This document shows positions 44,617 to 51,956 of a stretch of DNA of 56,208 bases, in pieces; position 1 is the stretch's first letter; the number at the start of each line of letters is the position of its first letter. The notes beneath the pieces are model-generated. The model worked only from the letters and a program-made list of their open reading frames with translations, was not told where the DNA came from and did no database searches. The position numbers and the translations under genes are program-made. This DNA comes from Bacillota bacterium (GTDB lineage Bacteria > Bacillota > Negativicutes > Sporomusales > Sporomusaceae): NCBI GenBank assembly GCA_023388195.1, contig JAEWGR010000007.1, positions 1 through 56,208 on the forward strand. The letters run 5' to 3'.

Positions 44617-44942
44617 TGTCTCCTCCTTGGCTCCTTTGGGGTTAAATTTTATTGAGTCGGATTCTCACATATTTTGATACTATTTGACGTTTACCCGCTA
44701 AATCCTCCCATAAATGTGTACATAATACGTTTTGTGTCAAAATGAAAAGCAACCAGAAAAGCGTTCCAGTTGCTTTCAGGCTGCTTTTTACATGAATTCT
44801 GGCTGCCAGCTTACTCATGAAGTGCAACTCATTTAACTATTTACTTGTAGTAAAAAGGCATTGATGAAATTTGACTTACTCCACATAAAGCTTGGAGCTT
44901 CCTTTAAATTATACAAATTATTGATTTTTTTGATAAAAGCAG
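44617..44942 (-). promoter_or_regulatory. Long leader of the polysaccharide operon with attenuator-like hairpin
   Basis: Between the promoter and the wza start is a leader of about 290 bases. At 44746-44753 and 44769-44776 AAAGCAAC pairs with GTTGCTTT; on the minus strand it is followed by TTCATTTTG, a weak terminator. A 58-codon frame from ATG 44818 to 44642 (MSKLAARIHVKSSLKATG, then a hydrophobic stretch) covers the hairpin but lacks a good ribosome site, so I do not call it as a gene. Confidence 0.45.
44908..44936 (-). promoter_or_regulatory. SigA-type promoter of the wza operon
   Basis: On the minus strand TTATCA (44931-44936), 17 bases, TATAAT (44908-44913). The -10 is perfect and the -35 matches four of six. 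Confidence 0.65.
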
Positions 44943-45146
44943 TCATTTCAACGACTGTCGGCATTTGACGGCAAAGTTAACATATTCCTGTAAAACCTCC
45001 ACTAGCTCCGTTTGCTCTTCTTTATTCAGATTGGTCAGGACTACCGTGCCTACGGCCTCTTTAACGATACTGTCGATTTGATACTGCATATACCCCAGAC
45101 TGTTCAACAGACTGATGAGATTATTTATATCCCGATTTCCCGTCAT
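44943..45146 (-). CDS. Small helical protein, paralog B
   Basis: This is a 67-residue protein of the same unnamed family as A and C. It reads INNLISLLNSLGYMQYQIDS, IVKEAVG, then LNKEEQTELVEVLQEY and FAVKCRQSL. The ATG at 45146 has a GGAGGGAG site; the longer frame from a TTG upstream is not needed. A TATAAT lies about 40 bases upstream. It sits just upstream of the wza operon promoter and downstream of GAF-LuxR 1. No function can be assigned. The lone cysteine in the KC motif is shared with A but is Ser in C. Confidence 0.8.
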   Translation of the reverse strand: MTGNRDINNLISLLNSLGYMQYQIDSIVKEAVGTVVLTNLNKEEQTELVEVLQEYVNFAVKCRQSLK

Positions 45147-45236
45147 ATCTCTCCCTCCATACTTCAAGGATTTATTTAATTCGCATTATAATTTATCCCT
45201 ATTACTGAAGATATTGTAAACATTTTAGCAATTTAA

Positions 45237-45920
45237 TCAAAAATGATAAGGCCGTTTATCGATCAGTCCCAGTTCCCAGGCCCTAATCAAAGCCTGCGCC
45301 CGGCTGTGGACCTCCAGTTTTGCGAACAAATGATTGATATGAGTTTTTACTGTACTCAGTTCCACCTGCAGCTCCCGGGCGATCTCCTGGTTAGATAAGC
45401 CTGCCGCCATCCGCTTCAGTACCGCTGCTTCCCGCCCGGTAAGGGCCGGCAGCCCGTATGACCATTTTGCAGGCCGTTTTTTTTCATCGTCGTTATACTG
45501 TAAGGCAACTGACGCCAATTGGGCGAACCATTCCAGTATATGAGCTTCTGCTTCTGTTAACACATGGCCAGCGGCCTGGAAGCCCACACCCATAACAGCA
45601 ATAACGCCATAGTCTGCACAGAGTGGCAGTCCCGCTGCCGCCCGCACTTCATCCCAGCCGTCAGTGCAGTTCCTGGCCCGTCCTGGCCACTGCTGAATAT
45701 CCGGTATGGACTGAAGGCATCCTGTTTTCCAGACAGTGGCTGCCAGCGCCGGCCCCTCCCTACTATGTCGCGTACCCTGACAGCGCCGGTAAAAACCGGT
45801 GCCGTATTTTAATTCCAGTTCTCCTTCTTTGCGATTAATAATATAAATAAAGCCATGGGAAGTATTTGCCAACCGGCAGCTAATATCAACAATTGACTGG
45901 TAAATGTCCTGCAAGTTCAC
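45237..45920 (-). CDS. GAF-LuxR transcription regulator 1
   Basis: This is a 227-residue protein with an N-terminal GAF-like sensor domain (about residues 1-145) and a C-terminal LuxR/NarL helix-turn-helix (LTGREAAVLKRMAAGLSNQE, then VELSTVKTHINHLFAKLEV). The GAF part has LELKYGTGFYRRC, TVWKTGCLQSIPDIQQWPGR and GLPLCADYGVIAVMGVGF. It is a clear paralog of GAF-LuxR 2 (46775-47566), sharing the TVWKTG, QQWP-RA and GWD-V motifs. It starts at GTG with a GGGAGGTAATGC site and lacks about 30 N-terminal residues present in GAF-LuxR 2. The ligand is unknown. It probably controls the adjacent polysaccharide or small protein genes. Confidence 0.9.
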   Translation of the reverse strand: MNLQDIYQSIVDISCRLANTSHGFIYIINRKEGELELKYGTGFYRRCQGTRHSREGPALAATVWKTGCLQSIPDIQQWPGRARNCTDGWDEVRAAAGLPLCADYGVIAVMGVGFQAAGHVLTEAEAHILEWFAQLASVALQYNDDEKKRPAKWSYGLPALTGREAAVLKRMAAGLSNQEIARELQVELSTVKTHINHLFAKLEVHSRAQALIRAWELGLIDKRPYHF

Positions 45921-46044
45921 GCATTACCTCCCTCTGCAAGGTATAAGTTATAACGTCGTCTGTCGCCAGTTGTCTGACAATATTTGTGGCATAAGCGACA
46001 CAAAATATAGGACTTTATTCCTATTGCTATTATAAAGAATAGCA

Positions 46045-46074
46045 AATAAAAAAACCTCAACCATTAGGTGGAGG
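46045..46074 (-). terminator. Rho-independent terminator after paralog C
   Basis: On the minus strand CCTC-C-ACC pairs with GGT-T-GAGG around TAAT, followed by TTTTTTT. It lies 37 bases past the stop of paralog C. Confidence 0.9.
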
Positions 46075-46110
46075 CTTGTATAAAAATTCTATTTTTTCTA
46101 TATTTTTACT

Positions 46111-46440
46111 TCATTGTATTTGCTGATAGAGGATCAGCCCGCATTTTATCCTTTTTACAAAGGCACTCCACCAGGGAATCACGCTGGCAGCATTCTTGCG
46201 GCTTTTTTGGATGAGGGCGATGTAATCTTCCAGTGCTGTTGTCAGAATAAGGTATTGATCAGGTGACAGCTTATTGTTCTTGAACGTGCCGATCAGATCA
46301 CAGCTTATTTTATTGATCAGAAAAGGACCATATCCCAGTTTCATTAATTGCTGCTTAAGGGACTCAAGGTAGTCGGTGTTTTCCAATGCATATCCCACCC
46401 TTGTCATCCTGGCGGCAATCGTGTGCAATACCGTAGCCAT
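46111..46440 (-). CDS. Small helical protein, paralog C with extensions
   Basis: This is a 109-residue member of the A/B/C family. The core reads YLESLKQQLMKLGYGPFLIN, KISCDLIG, then KLSPDQYLILTTALEDYIAL followed by IQKSRKN; the LKxQLxKLGY and LSPxQ parts match A nearly word for word. Unlike A and B it has an about 20-residue N-terminal extension and a C-terminal amphipathic stretch (VIPWWSAFVKRIKCGLILYQ) that may touch the membrane. The ATG has an AGAGG site. It has its own terminator and a TATAAT about 50 bases upstream. It lies between the two GAF-LuxR genes. Confidence 0.8.
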   Translation of the reverse strand: MATVLHTIAARMTRVGYALENTDYLESLKQQLMKLGYGPFLINKISCDLIGTFKNNKLSPDQYLILTTALEDYIALIQKSRKNAASVIPWWSAFVKRIKCGLILYQQIQ

Positions 46441-46774
46441 GGATTGCCTCTTTATCTTATCTTAATTTTAATTGTAGTAAGCTGCCGCCGATTATACAAC
46501 GTTTTTTATGCTACAATATCCCGCACAAAAATCCAGGAAGTGTTACGAAAAACCAGTATTCGACTTTAGAAAGATTGTTTTTCTGCCTATTGTCGAAAAG
46601 TTTTCCGCTACAGCCGCTATATCCACAGCAGGCATTTACTATATATTATAAGTGGAAAGGGCAACGGCAGGCCTCCACCCTTAGTTGGATATTTATTACT
46701 TATTTATACTTTTCTGAATATATAACCTTGGAAAGGTGACCGACATAAACAACTTCCCAATATATATAACAAAC
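46441..46774. other. Promoter region of paralog C, with Spo0A-box-like site
   Basis: No gene is seen. On the minus strand a TATAAT lies at 46491-46496. TTGTCGAA on the plus strand (core at 46591-46597) matches the Spo0A box, within TTCTGCCTATTGTCGAAAA, a motif repeated at about 47.86 kb with two differences. A weaker TTCGAC lies at 46559-46564. Confidence 0.5.
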
Positions 46775-47566
46775 TTACCGGCTATCGATCAGGCCAAACT
46801 GCCAGGCTTTCATCAGGGCCTGGGTCCGGCTGCGTACCTCCAGCTTGTCAAATAGGTGATGCGCATGGGTTTTCACCGTGCAGATCTCAACGCCCATATC
46901 CTGAGCAATCTCCCGGTTGGACATGCCGCCTGCCATTCGCATCAGGACAGCCTTCTCCCTGTCAGTGAAATTAGGTACATACGTCTTGGGTTTAAGAAAG
47001 TCATCCTTTTTCTCACATAATTGCGCCTGAAGAGCACTAAGTAGTCTGGCGTTATGGAGTGTTACTGCCGCCAGAGCGGCAAACCGGCCCAACAAATCGG
47101 CTTCACTGTCGCCAAGTATTCTGTTGCCTGGTAAAAACCCCAGACCAAGCACAGCCATCACACGATAATCCAGCTGCAGCGGGATACCTAAAACAGCATG
47201 CACCCGATCCCAGCCGTAAAGACGGTCGGTGGCCCGCGCCGGCCATTGCTGAATATTCTCAACAAGTAAAGGACGGCCTGTTTTCCAGACAGTGCTGGAA
47301 ACCGACGGTTCTTCCTTTTTCCGTTCCACTCCGTGATACTGCTGATAGATGCCTATGCCGTATTTAAGTTCAAGTTTTTCCTGTTTATCATTGACTATAT
47401 AAAGAAAGCCGTGCTGAGTCCTGGTTAGTTCACAGCCAAGATGAACGATGTTCTGGTATGTTGCCTGCAGATCCAGATTTTGCGCCAGTACCATGGCAAT
47501 ATGGTACATTGTATCAACCCCGGCTGCGTCTGCACTGCTGGTAAAATCACGGGGTTTGCCTGCCAT
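46775..47566 (-). CDS. GAF-LuxR transcription regulator 2
   Basis: This is a 263-residue regulator built like GAF-LuxR 1: a GAF-like domain (about residues 20-170; LELKYGIGIYQQYHG, TVWKTGRPLLVENIQQWPAR, GWDRVHAVLGIPLQLDYRVM) and a C-terminal LuxR helix-turn-helix (FTDREKAVLMRMAGGMSNRE, then VEICTVKTHAHHLFDKLEV). The GAF part does not show obvious haem or bilin cysteines. The two paralogs probably arose by tandem duplication of a regulator-small protein unit. A GAGGAG site lies upstream of an ATG at 47566. The ligand and targets are unknown. Confidence 0.9.
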   Translation of the reverse strand: MAGKPRDFTSSADAAGVDTMYHIAMVLAQNLDLQATYQNIVHLGCELTRTQHGFLYIVNDKQEKLELKYGIGIYQQYHGVERKKEEPSVSSTVWKTGRPLLVENIQQWPARATDRLYGWDRVHAVLGIPLQLDYRVMAVLGLGFLPGNRILGDSEADLLGRFAALAAVTLHNARLLSALQAQLCEKKDDFLKPKTYVPNFTDREKAVLMRMAGGMSNREIAQDMGVEICTVKTHAHHLFDKLEVRSRTQALMKAWQFGLIDSR

Positions 47567-47906
47567 CCTCTGCCATCTCCTCTTTCAAAAAACGAGGTAA
47601 CGCACAGCATATACAAAACTACCCACTGGGAGTAGTTTCAGGTATCCGCTTATCCATTAAGCAGCCCTATAACGGGCTTGCTCTCTGTCTGAGCCAGCGT
47701 TCCTGCAGTGGGTCGTAATGATTTGCTATACTATTTCCAATTGTAGATGAAATATCTTACCTGATACAACATTTTTTATACATCAAAATCTTACATAAAC
47801 TCCATTAACGTTTTACAATAATACAATATTTGCTGTTTTAAGGGATAATTATTCTGCTTTTTGTCGAAAAAAATTCACTCCCCTGAGTGAATTTTTGAGT
47901 CCCCTG
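47567..47906. other. Gap with pgi terminator and GAF-LuxR 2 upstream region
   Basis: No gene is seen. It contains the pgi terminator, a TTTGTCGAAA site (core 47862-47868) identical to a Spo0A box beside the terminator's T run, and a TATTAT on the minus strand at 47818-47823 about 40 bases on. A hairpin ACTACCCACTGGGAGTAGT lies near 47.62 kb, close to the gene start. Confidence 0.5.
47867..47896 (-). terminator. Rho-independent terminator of the manB-galU-pgi operon
   Basis: AAATTCACTC (47871-47880) pairs perfectly with GAGTGAATTT (47885-47894) around 4 bases; on the minus strand a run of seven T follows. Confidence 0.92.
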
Positions 47907-49391
47907 TTATTCAGCTGTCTTCATTTGTTTCAGCAAGGGCCCCAGCAGCCGCTTATAGGCCTCGACTCCCGGCTGGTCAAAGGCATCCACATCGGCCAGT
48001 TCCCCCTCATAGGCAACAGACAAGGCCAGCAGGTACAGGAGTTCTCCCAGGTGGAAGGCATTCAGCTGCGGTAAGATAAAATTGGCATTAAAGCGGTTAT
48101 CCCTGATTAACGCCACTTCATTGGCCTCACGGGCGGCATCCAGGGCCTGGCTTAGCCTTAGGTCTGCAATATCGGCGAGGCTGTCGGCTGCTGGAAAACA
48201 ATTGGGGATGACGGCATCCTGAGGCCACCGGCCAACCTGTACAAACTGAACAACCTTATCCCGTCGACCGTCCTGATGCAACTGGGTCTGGGCATGCATA
48301 TCGGTCGTGCCGACAGCCACCACCGGTGTCCGTCCGTAGTATATTTCCTGACCGGCCCGGCTGGTGCGTTTACCCAAGGATTCGGCCAGGAGTTGGATAT
48401 ACCACTCAGCCACTGCCTTCAGGTGATCGCCATAGGGCATGAAAACCTCAATGTCCCGTCCATAGTTTGCTGCGGCCAGGTATTTCAGAGCGGCGTTGAG
48501 CATCGCCGGATTGTGCCGGATGTCCTCGGTCTGGCAAGCCTCATCCATTGACCGGGCTCCGACCAAAAAGGTGTCAATATCAAAGCCGATGCAGGCGGCA
48601 GTGATCAGGCCAACCTCGGAAAATATACTAAACCGCCCGCCCACGCCGTCCGGTACCGGAAACATCATCCAGCCTTCGGTCTGGGCCAGACGGTGCAGCA
48701 GTGTGACCTGTGGGCCTTCCACTAGGTCGGTGACTACTGCCACCTCGACCGCAATGGCCGGCGCCGCCTGTCGCAGGGCGTCATAAATGACCATGAAGGT
48801 GGACATCGTATCAAGTGTCGATCCGGATTTGGAGATGACGATCAGGGTTACCCGGTAGGATTTGTCGGCAACTCCGGCCTGGCTGGCCTTGTGCTTCGCC
48901 TCATAAATAATATGGTCAATCAGCTCCGCCGTCCGGCGGGGGTCAATATTATTGCCACTGAAATACAGCTGCGGATAGCCTTGCCGGGCCTCCCGGTCCT
49001 TGCTGTTCCAGAATTCGCCGCACTGGATATCAAACAAGACCTTGTTGCCGAGATAGGAGCCGCCAATGCCGAAGGAGATGACCGCATCCACCCGATGACG
49101 GAGGGACTGGCCGAAGGCTTTAAGCCTGGCTATCGATGCCGGGTTATTCAGGTTGCCGTCCCGGACATAAGGCAGCTGGGTAAACAATACCTTCTCCGGC
49201 TGGCCGTCCTTGGACAGATGGCCGCGCACCTCACCGGTAGCCCGCATCTTAACGACCGCCAGGTGAGCATCCCGGAGGCGCCTCGACAGATTCTCCATAT
49301 CGGCCTGGGTAATCCGGCCGTCGCCATATAGATTGGTATAATCGAAGGTAAAACCTGACGGCAATGAAATTACGGTCTTAGATTCAGCCAT
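47907..49391 (-). CDS. pgi: Glucose-6-phosphate isomerase
   Basis: This enzyme interconverts glucose-6-phosphate and fructose-6-phosphate. Signatures SFGIGGSYLGNKVLFDI and VISKSGSTLDTMSTF mark the sugar-isomerase domains, and the catalytic region follows with GRFSIFSEVGLITAACIGFD. The ATG at 49391 with an AGGAGG site gives 494 residues. It ends the operon with a strong terminator. Here it feeds fructose-6-phosphate to the mannose branch and glucose-6-phosphate to the UDP-glucose branch. Confidence 0.95.
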   Translation of the reverse strand: MAESKTVISLPSGFTFDYTNLYGDGRITQADMENLSRRLRDAHLAVVKMRATGEVRGHLSKDGQPEKVLFTQLPYVRDGNLNNPASIARLKAFGQSLRHRVDAVISFGIGGSYLGNKVLFDIQCGEFWNSKDREARQGYPQLYFSGNNIDPRRTAELIDHIIYEAKHKASQAGVADKSYRVTLIVISKSGSTLDTMSTFMVIYDALRQAAPAIAVEVAVVTDLVEGPQVTLLHRLAQTEGWMMFPVPDGVGGRFSIFSEVGLITAACIGFDIDTFLVGARSMDEACQTEDIRHNPAMLNAALKYLAAANYGRDIEVFMPYGDHLKAVAEWYIQLLAESLGKRTSRAGQEIYYGRTPVVAVGTTDMHAQTQLHQDGRRDKVVQFVQVGRWPQDAVIPNCFPAADSLADIADLRLSQALDAAREANEVALIRDNRFNANFILPQLNAFHLGELLYLLALSVAYEGELADVDAFDQPGVEAYKRLLGPLLKQMKTAE

Positions 49392-49440
49392 GCATTCATT
49401 TCCTCCTATTTCCAAATACGAGTTCTACCTGACAAACAGC

Positions 49441-50358
49441 TTATTTTTCAGTATTGACCGCAGCCGCCGCATCCTTCCCCAGCTGACCGACAGTCCGCAG
49501 AAGGTACCGCAGAAATTTGTCCCGCAGATCCGGGCGTTTCAAGGCATATTCAACAGTAGCCTCCAGATAACCCTGCTTGTCACCGACATCATAGCGGCGA
49601 CCTTCAAAGTTATAGGCATAAACCGGCTTAAACGCAGCCAGCCGCCGCAGGGCATCGGTCAGCTGGATCTCACCGCCCCGCCCGGGTGGCGTCTCTTCCA
49701 GCAGATAAAAGATCTCCGGCTCAATAATATACCGTCCCAGCACGGCCAGCCGGGAGGGGGCCTCCTCCACTGACGGCTTCTCGACCAGGTCGACAGCCCG
49801 CCAGACATTGTCCTTAATTAATTCAGGCTTAACAATCCCGTAACTGGAAACCTTATCTTTTGCTACCTCCTGGACTCCCAGAATCGACCCCTGGTAATCA
49901 TCATAGGCATCGATCAGCTGCCGCAGGCAGGGGACATTGGCGTCGATGATGTCATCTCCCAGGAGAACAGCAAAGGGCTCATTGCCTACAAACTGTTTGG
50001 CACACAGTACAGCGTGCCCCAGCCCCTTAGCTTCCTTTTGCCGCACATAATGGATTGTTACCTCCGACAACTCTTCAACCAGCCCCAGCAGGTCATATTT
50101 ACCCTGGGCCTTGAGAGTCATCTCCAGCTCGAAGGCCCGGTCAAAATGGTCTTCTATGGCCCGCTTGTTGCGGCCGGTAATGATCAGGATCTCTTCGATC
50201 CCGGACTGAATGGCCTCTTCAATAATAAACTGGATGGCCGGTTTATCGACAATGGGCAACATTTCCTTGGGCTGGGCCTTGGTAGCCGGTAAAAACCGGG
50301 TACCAAGGCCGGCCGCCGGAATAATGGCCTTTCGTATTTTGGGATGGGATTTAGACAT
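49441..50358 (-). CDS. galU: UTP-glucose-1-phosphate uridylyltransferase
   Basis: GalU makes UDP-glucose from glucose-1-phosphate and UTP. The nucleotide-binding motif AIIPAAGLGTRFLPATKAQP is followed by KEMLPIVDKPAIQFIIEEA, and VLLGDDIID carries the metal-binding aspartate. Its 305 residues are typical. It lies 15 bases after the mutase gene. Its product feeds ugd and galE of the polysaccharide locus. Confidence 0.97.
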   Translation of the reverse strand: MSKSHPKIRKAIIPAAGLGTRFLPATKAQPKEMLPIVDKPAIQFIIEEAIQSGIEEILIITGRNKRAIEDHFDRAFELEMTLKAQGKYDLLGLVEELSEVTIHYVRQKEAKGLGHAVLCAKQFVGNEPFAVLLGDDIIDANVPCLRQLIDAYDDYQGSILGVQEVAKDKVSSYGIVKPELIKDNVWRAVDLVEKPSVEEAPSRLAVLGRYIIEPEIFYLLEETPPGRGGEIQLTDALRRLAAFKPVYAYNFEGRRYDVGDKQGYLEATVEYALKRPDLRDKFLRYLLRTVGQLGKDAAAAVNTEK

Positions 50359-50373
50359 AACTTTCCTTCCTCT

Positions 50374-51735
50374 CTAGGCCCGGATCAGGGCCAGCAATTC
50401 CTCGGTTTTGGCCGCCATCAGCTCACGGTTGCACCGGGACTCGACATTCAGCCTGAGCACCGGCTCGGTGTTGGACATCCGGACATTAAACCGCCATTGC
50501 TCATACTCCACACTCAGCCCGTCAACCCGCTCCACCTTCAGCGCCCCCGGCACATATTGCGCCTCGATCCTGGCGATGACGGCCCTGGCATCAGCGACTG
50601 TATTATTAATCTCACCACTGACTGGATAACAGGCTGTCCGTTCGCGCATCAATTCAGAGAACGGCTTTCCTTCCCGACACATAATCTCCAGTACCAGCAG
50701 CCAGGGAATCATGCCGCTGTCGCAATAAGAAAATTCTTTAAAATAATGGTGGGCCGACATTTCTCCGCCATAGACGGCATCTTCTTTGCGCATCCGTTCT
50801 TTGATGAAGGCATGGCCGCTTTTGGACAGGACAGGAACGCCGCCGGCCTTCTCCACCAGTTCAATCGTGTTCCATGTCAGGCGCGGATCATAGATAATCT
50901 TGGCCCCGTCGAAGCGCCGCAGGAAGGCCTGAGCCAAGAAGCCGACAAGGTAATAACCTTCGATAAAATCACCCTGTTCATCAAACAAGAAGCAACGGTC
51001 AAAATCACCGTCCCAGGCAATACCGATGGCCGCGCCCTGTTCCCGCACCACCCTGGCAGTAGCCTCCCGGTTCTCAATTAGAAGGGGATTCGGCACACCA
51101 TTAGGGAAGCTGCCGTCCGGTTCATGATTGACTTTGATCAGTTCAAACGGCAAAAATGGCTCCAGAGCATCAATTACTGCGCCAGCGGCCCCGTTGCCGG
51201 CATTGACGACAACCTTCAGCGGCTTAAGCACCGGCCGCTCAACATAAGTCAGGAGATGGGCCACATAGTCCTTCATAATATTTACATAGGTAACCTGGCC
51301 GGGCACAATATCCTGACTGACAGGCGGAAACTGGCCGGTCACAACTGCTTCCTCAATCTCTTTCAGCCCGCTGTCGCTGCTGATCGGCCGCGATTCGGCC
51401 CGGACCAGCTTCATGCCGTTATAGTCCTGCGGGTTATGGCTGGCGGTAATCATGATACCGCCACTCAGCTTGAGGTGAAAGGTGGCAAAATAGATCTGCT
51501 CGGTCCCACACATACCAATGTCGACAACATCACAGCCGGCTTCCGTCAGTCCTCGCACCAGGGCATTACGGAAAGACGGCCCCGAGAGTCTGATATCATG
51601 ACCGACTGCCACTTTGGTGGCCTGAAAAATATCTACATAGGCCCGTCCAATTCGATAGGCCATCTCTTCATTCAGTTCATCAGGCACCCGGCCCCTGATA
51701 TCATAGGCTTTGAACGCGTTCCGACTAATTTCCAT
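50374..51735 (-). CDS. manB: Phosphomannomutase/phosphoglucomutase
   Basis: This is an alpha-D-phosphohexomutase of 453 residues that moves phosphate between C6 and C1 of mannose or glucose. The catalytic serine is in GIMITASHNPQDYNGMKLVR, the metal loop is AWDGDFDRCFLFDE, sugar specificity loop is VYGGEMSAHHYFKEF, and the phosphate-binding loop is RMSNTEPVLRLN. The GEMSAHHYF wording is that of the AlgC/ManB group with dual specificity. It is the first gene of manB-galU-pgi. An attenuator-like hairpin lies about 50 bases upstream of its start. Confidence 0.94.
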   Translation of the reverse strand: MEISRNAFKAYDIRGRVPDELNEEMAYRIGRAYVDIFQATKVAVGHDIRLSGPSFRNALVRGLTEAGCDVVDIGMCGTEQIYFATFHLKLSGGIMITASHNPQDYNGMKLVRAESRPISSDSGLKEIEEAVVTGQFPPVSQDIVPGQVTYVNIMKDYVAHLLTYVERPVLKPLKVVVNAGNGAAGAVIDALEPFLPFELIKVNHEPDGSFPNGVPNPLLIENREATARVVREQGAAIGIAWDGDFDRCFLFDEQGDFIEGYYLVGFLAQAFLRRFDGAKIIYDPRLTWNTIELVEKAGGVPVLSKSGHAFIKERMRKEDAVYGGEMSAHHYFKEFSYCDSGMIPWLLVLEIMCREGKPFSELMRERTACYPVSGEINNTVADARAVIARIEAQYVPGALKVERVDGLSVEYEQWRFNVRMSNTEPVLRLNVESRCNRELMAAKTEELLALIRA

Positions 51736-51782
51736 ACACCCACGCTCCTCTTCTTTTCCAACTCTATACTATATACTACATT

Positions 51783-51826
51783 GCAAAAAATATTCCTGTT
51801 CAGTCAGATGCTGCCAGGAATATTTT
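51783..51826 (-). terminator. Terminator-like hairpin in the manB leader
   Basis: AAAATATTCCTG (51787-51798) pairs perfectly with CAGGAATATTTT (51815-51826); on the minus strand a run of T follows (TTTTTTGC). It lies only about 50 bases before the manB start, so it could act as an attenuator or simply stop read-through. Confidence 0.65.
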
Positions 51827-51920
51827 GGTCTTAGGCCGATCGTTAGATCCGTTTCATGACTTAAGCACAGCAGAATAAAAGTCTCATATAGATTCGTTGC
51901 TGGATAGTAATGCACATAAG

Positions 51921-51950
51921 AAATCCTGCCAGTCAAAGCTGACAGGATTT
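51921..51950 (-). terminator. Terminator-like hairpin after manC
   Basis: AAATCCTGCCAG (51921-51932) pairs with CTGACAGGATTT (51939-51950), with one wobble position. It follows the manC stop by 6 bases. The T run is short. Confidence 0.6.
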
Positions 51951-51956
51951 TCACGA

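Noticed and set aside
44642..44818. 58-codon frame with a hydrophobic stretch in the wza leader
   Set aside because: No convincing ribosome binding site and a basic, low-information tail; kept only as part of the leader discussion.
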